Source: Stephanodiscus triporus
Taxonomy: Eukaryota > Bacillariophyta > Thalassiosirophyceae > Thalassiosirales > Thalassiosiraceae
DNA length: 10,790 nt
Assembly: GCA_036939755.1 (NCBI GenBank)
Contig: JALLAZ010002618.1
Span: 1 to 10,790, forward strand
Direction: 5' to 3'
A program made the translations under genes and the position numbers. Shown piece by piece: positions 8,901 to 10,790 of the stretch. The stretch's first letter is position 1. The number at the start of each line of letters is the position of its first letter. Below the pieces are notes generated by a model, which worked only from the letters and a program-made list of their open reading frames with translations, did no database searches and was not told the DNA's origin.

Positions 8901-9167
8901 GTGCCACGACGACGACGACGACGACGACGTCGTCCCGCGGTGCGTGGAATACCCGTCGTCCGAATCGAGGGGTCGGAGGTCGTGGGTGACGGACGGATCG
9001 CAAAGCGACTCCGCCGCCGCCGCGTCGTTGTCGTCGTCGACCCCCCGCCGCGCGCTGCCGCTGCTAGTCGCGGCCAATCCCTGGAGGTTGAGAAAATGAG
9101 ACGTGAGGTAGTTGGCCGTGGTGCCGAGGGAGATGTGGACCGTTTCGTTGTTGCCGTTGGATGCCAT
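5905..9167 (-). CDS. misato/DML1-family protein (tubulin/FtsZ-related), probably two exons
   Basis: Family members (yeast Dml1, animal Misato) combine a tubulin-like fold with a misato segment and act in mitochondrial distribution and, in animals, tubulin assembly. The ATG at 9167 opens with NETVHISLGTTANYLTSHFL, matching the family's N-terminal EV-LQ-G--NFVGTH-WN pattern. YVPRTLVVDGRDSFG (about residues 91-105) matches the TYTPRLI..DLKGSL block. AWDGTVSTF matches the AWxGK block that follows. Later blocks are WHDYWMPPRPASSRY (about 7930-7980), RRVLEECDIVKGFNIFVDGG (about 7640-7710), GNLNAGLALHGLS...FLPVSID (about 7260-7345), VALALEASTLFYRL (about 7135-7185) and YPRLSSVSNGCGD near 6115. The stop is TAG at 5907-5905. 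The joined product is about 1,055 residues against 475-575 in yeast and animals. The excess is Gly, Asp/Glu, Ser and Ala tracts, including eight Asp codons at 8361-8338, plus an acidic C-terminus. The frame changes between about 8830 and 8737. I did not choose a symbol because species naming varies. Confidence 0.85.
8338..8361. repeat. (GTC)8 microsatellite, encodes Asp8 in the misato gene
   Basis: Eight uninterrupted GTC units on the plus strand read as GAC on the coding strand. They begin an acidic run of Asp and Glu. The tract lies in an insertion absent from yeast and animal relatives. Confidence 0.85.
8737..8830 (-). other. probable intron (or assembly frameshift) in the misato gene, containing the N
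   Basis: On the minus strand the family match stops at GAPWGGGG (8831) and resumes after 8736 as PGSASATPSSSS...AWDGTV in another frame. Directly before 8736 there is a pyrimidine-rich tract ending CCCGCAG, and 28 bases further upstream a branch-point-like CTAAC (8768-8764). Both are expected at a spliceosomal 3' end. The donor is unclear. If the N at 8829 is T on the coding strand, a GT donor falls at 8830-8829 and the intron is 94 nt, but the phase is then off by one, so a miscounted base in the seven-C run at 8839-8845 would also be needed. The alternative is a single missing base at the N without an intron. Confidence 0.5.
8906..8929. repeat. (ACG)8 microsatellite, encodes a Ser run in misato exon 1
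   Basis: Eight uninterrupted ACG units on the plus strand read as TCG serine codons on the coding strand, just before WHAYVPRTLVV. Length variation here would not break the frame. Confidence 0.85.
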
Positions 9168-9290
9168 TTTGTGGGGGAGGGGGAGGTTTGAGGTTTCGGT
9201 GGTGAAGGCGAGGGATTATCCTACGTAAAGGGCATTGAATCGAAGTGAAAGTAAGCAGGCAGAGCCTTCACCTCGCCCTTAGGAAGCAAC
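9168..9290 (-). promoter_or_regulatory. region upstream of the misato start (5' UTR/promoter)
   Basis: On the coding strand this is pyrimidine-rich close to the ATG (CCCCCTCCCCCAC), a common 5' UTR composition. An 8-bp inverted repeat, GTGAAGGC (9202-9209) and GCCTTCAC (9264-9271), lies here with GGCGAGG next to each arm. No TATA box is apparent. The assignment rests on position and is otherwise weak. Confidence 0.3.
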
Positions 9291-10163
9291 AGCAATCACC
9301 ATGACAGTTCCAAGTCCAATACTATCGCTTCTGCTTATCAGCCACATGATTATTCCGTGCGCATCATCGTTCGCTGCGCCCCCCCCCCCGCCCGTAGAAG
9401 TATCAGGAGTGCGATAACAAGTAATGATAATGAATACCGACGCAGTCAACCCATTGCCGTCGCGACCATCAACGACGGCAGCACGACAACAACGAAAGAC
9501 TACGATGCGGACGACGGCGCGCATCGATACCGACGGCGGCGGAGGAGGGGAGGGGCGTCGTCGTCGTCGACGACTGCATCGACGACGACGTCCTCCTGAG
9601 TAGTCGGATCGTCCTCCCCCTCCCACTCTCGTCCCGCTCTTTCGATCGCGAGCGTGTAGACGCGGCGGCGGCGGCGATGCGCGATGGTCCCCCAGGACCA
9701 CGGGTCGACGCGCTGATCCTTTTGCGGGTCGACCCCACCCCACCGGACAATTCTGGAGGACGGACGCCTCCGGGGTGCAGGCCGAATCGGAATTTTTGCG
9801 ACGCGTGCGCGATTGAATGGGGATGGAACAGGTCGAAACGTCGACGGAGGAGGAACGCGACGAACGACGACGGCGACGACGTTTATGGAGGAAGGAGGAC
9901 GCGACGACGGTGACGATAATTTCGTAGTCGTAGTCGACAACGCCGATGTACATGCCTATCTTGGCGCTCTCGTCCCTAGCGAGGCGGTGGCCACCGATTG
10001 CGTCGTGAATGGAAAAACCGTGGGGAGCAGCAAACGTCGACAACGGCGACGCGATGAGATGATCACCGGGGATGGCAAGGGACACCAATGGATGGAAATG
10101 CGAAGGCTATCTCACGAGCGTGGATTGAGAAGAAGGGTTCGGGCAGTGATCATGCAATCGTGA
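9279..10163. other. GC-rich low-complexity region with competing open frames, no confident gene
   Basis: Several overlapping frames stay open because of CGA/CGG-rich repeats. The longest (10088-9279, minus) starts at TTG, with an in-frame stop shortly upstream. Its first 65 residues (with GFSIHDAIGGHRLARDESAK) look more protein-like than the Arg/Pro-rich rest. Another minus frame (9940-9500) contains YTLAIERAGREWEGEDDPTT. A plus frame (9813-10163) begins with an AATG context but is Gly/Asp/Arg-rich. A spliced minus-strand gene using parts of the first two frames is possible, but I cannot define its exons and recognise no family. Confidence 0.25.
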
Positions 10164-10728
10164 ATGAGCTCAAACTTTGTTGTTTTTTTATTAAGAAGAG
10201 AGCAAGTGTTGAATATTGCCTTTCATCATAAAATTAAACCGAATAGAAAAATATCCAACACCTTATCAATCGTTCATACTGTCTCCTGCGCATTACTAGA
10301 ATGCCTCTCGCAGCCATTCTGACATGATGGTCTAGCGTATTATTGTACAAGCTTTATGCATCATCTTCATCAAGCATTGTTCAGATATTGTAACATTCGA
10401 ATTGAATATTCAATGTACCTCACCCCGGGAAGTGAGGCATTGCACGACCCTAGCAATTTTGCATCCAATTCAGTCTGGGGTCGGCCTGCCACCAAGTCGG
10501 ACTAAATCTGCAGCCGGATGATCCTTAGACCTTCGCGCACTGTCAAATGCACGACCTGTCCAAGGAGAAGAGTGGTTACTTCCAGGGCGGTCGGGACTTA
10601 ACAGAGTGAGTTATTGAGTTCTTAGCCTACAGCTAGGATGATTTTTTTGGTGAAGGCTATATTTTTTGGACGAGTGCCACACTTGCATGTTGTTAATTGT
10701 TGGTCGCCGAATTAGAAAAACTCGCTTA
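10164..10728. other. AT-rich intergenic sequence with small palindromes, no gene
   Basis: There are no sizeable open frames. A T-run followed by ATTAAG (10183-10195) gives AATAAA on the minus strand, but no gene is seen to use it. ATTGAATATTCAAT (10401-10414) is a perfect 14-bp palindrome. A hairpin with 6-bp stem CCTCAC/GTGAGG (10418-10437) follows a few bases later. I looked for tRNA arms in 10440-10560 and found none that fold. Confidence 0.5.
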
Positions 10729-10790
10729 TGGGACTTCCCCGATTTGGAAATGAGTTGCATCCCTGCCCAAACCAAATATGGGAGTCCCCA
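10729..10790. repeat. imperfect inverted repeat at the window edge
   Basis: Arms at 10729-10747 and 10772-10790 pair at about 16 of 20 alignment columns, with two single-base bulges and one 2-base mismatch, around a 24-base spacer. Each arm combines a GGGACT/AGTCCC block with an ATTTGG/CCAAAT block. Because it reaches the last base, it may be part of a larger element beyond the window. Confidence 0.5.

Noticed and set aside
10440..10560. Possible small RNA gene around CGGACTAAATCTG
   Set aside because: I could not pair the arms into a tRNA or other known fold.
1..10790. CRISPR array, bacterial operon, ribosome binding sites or prophage
   Set aside because: No regularly spaced repeats. Gene density, intron signals and the protein families are eukaryotic.

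Overview
This window looks like nuclear DNA from a eukaryotic microalga, most likely a diatom. The basis is the loose gene spacing, long GC-rich trinucleotide tracts (CGA/GTC, GCC), a probable short spliceosomal intron, a piggyBac transposase relic of a type I associate with diatom genomes, and no operon structure. The species cannot be named from the sequence.

Layout. Bases 236-1922 (minus) hold a piggyBac-type transposase that keeps its N-terminal half and its Cys/His-rich C-terminus. The catalytic core is missing, and the two halves meet in different frames near base 890. Bases 1923-3536 are AT/G-rich intergenic sequence with small palindromes. Bases 3537-4862 are ambiguous: short minus-strand open frames without ATG starts, one 241-codon ATG frame rich in Ser/Pro/Ala/Thr (4862-4137), a degenerate 126-bp tandem repeat, and two strong dyad structures. 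Bases 4863-5904 are AT-rich intergenic sequence with one clean hairpin.

Bases 9167-5905 (minus) hold the one clearly recognisable cellular gene, a misato/DML1-family protein (tubulin/FtsZ-related, linked to mitochondrial distribution and, in animals, to tubulin assembly). It is about twice the usual family length because of Gly, Asp, Ser and Ala tracts. A frame change just after the only N (8829) is best read as a short intron ending at 8737, possibly combined with an assembly error.

Bases 9168-10163 are GC-rich and low-complexity, with competing open frames and no convincing gene. Bases 10164-10790 are AT-rich and gene-free, and end in an imperfect inverted repeat that reaches the window edge.

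The genes do not form a pathway. The picture is one housekeeping gene beside a decayed transposon and structured but unassigned intergenic DNA. I found no CRISPR array, rRNA or tRNA. I saw no convincing new multi-gene system. The most useful leads are the core-deleted piggyBac with both terminal parts still open, the enlarged misato gene with its unresolved exon junction, and the dyad-rich repeat block at 4.2-4.75 kb.
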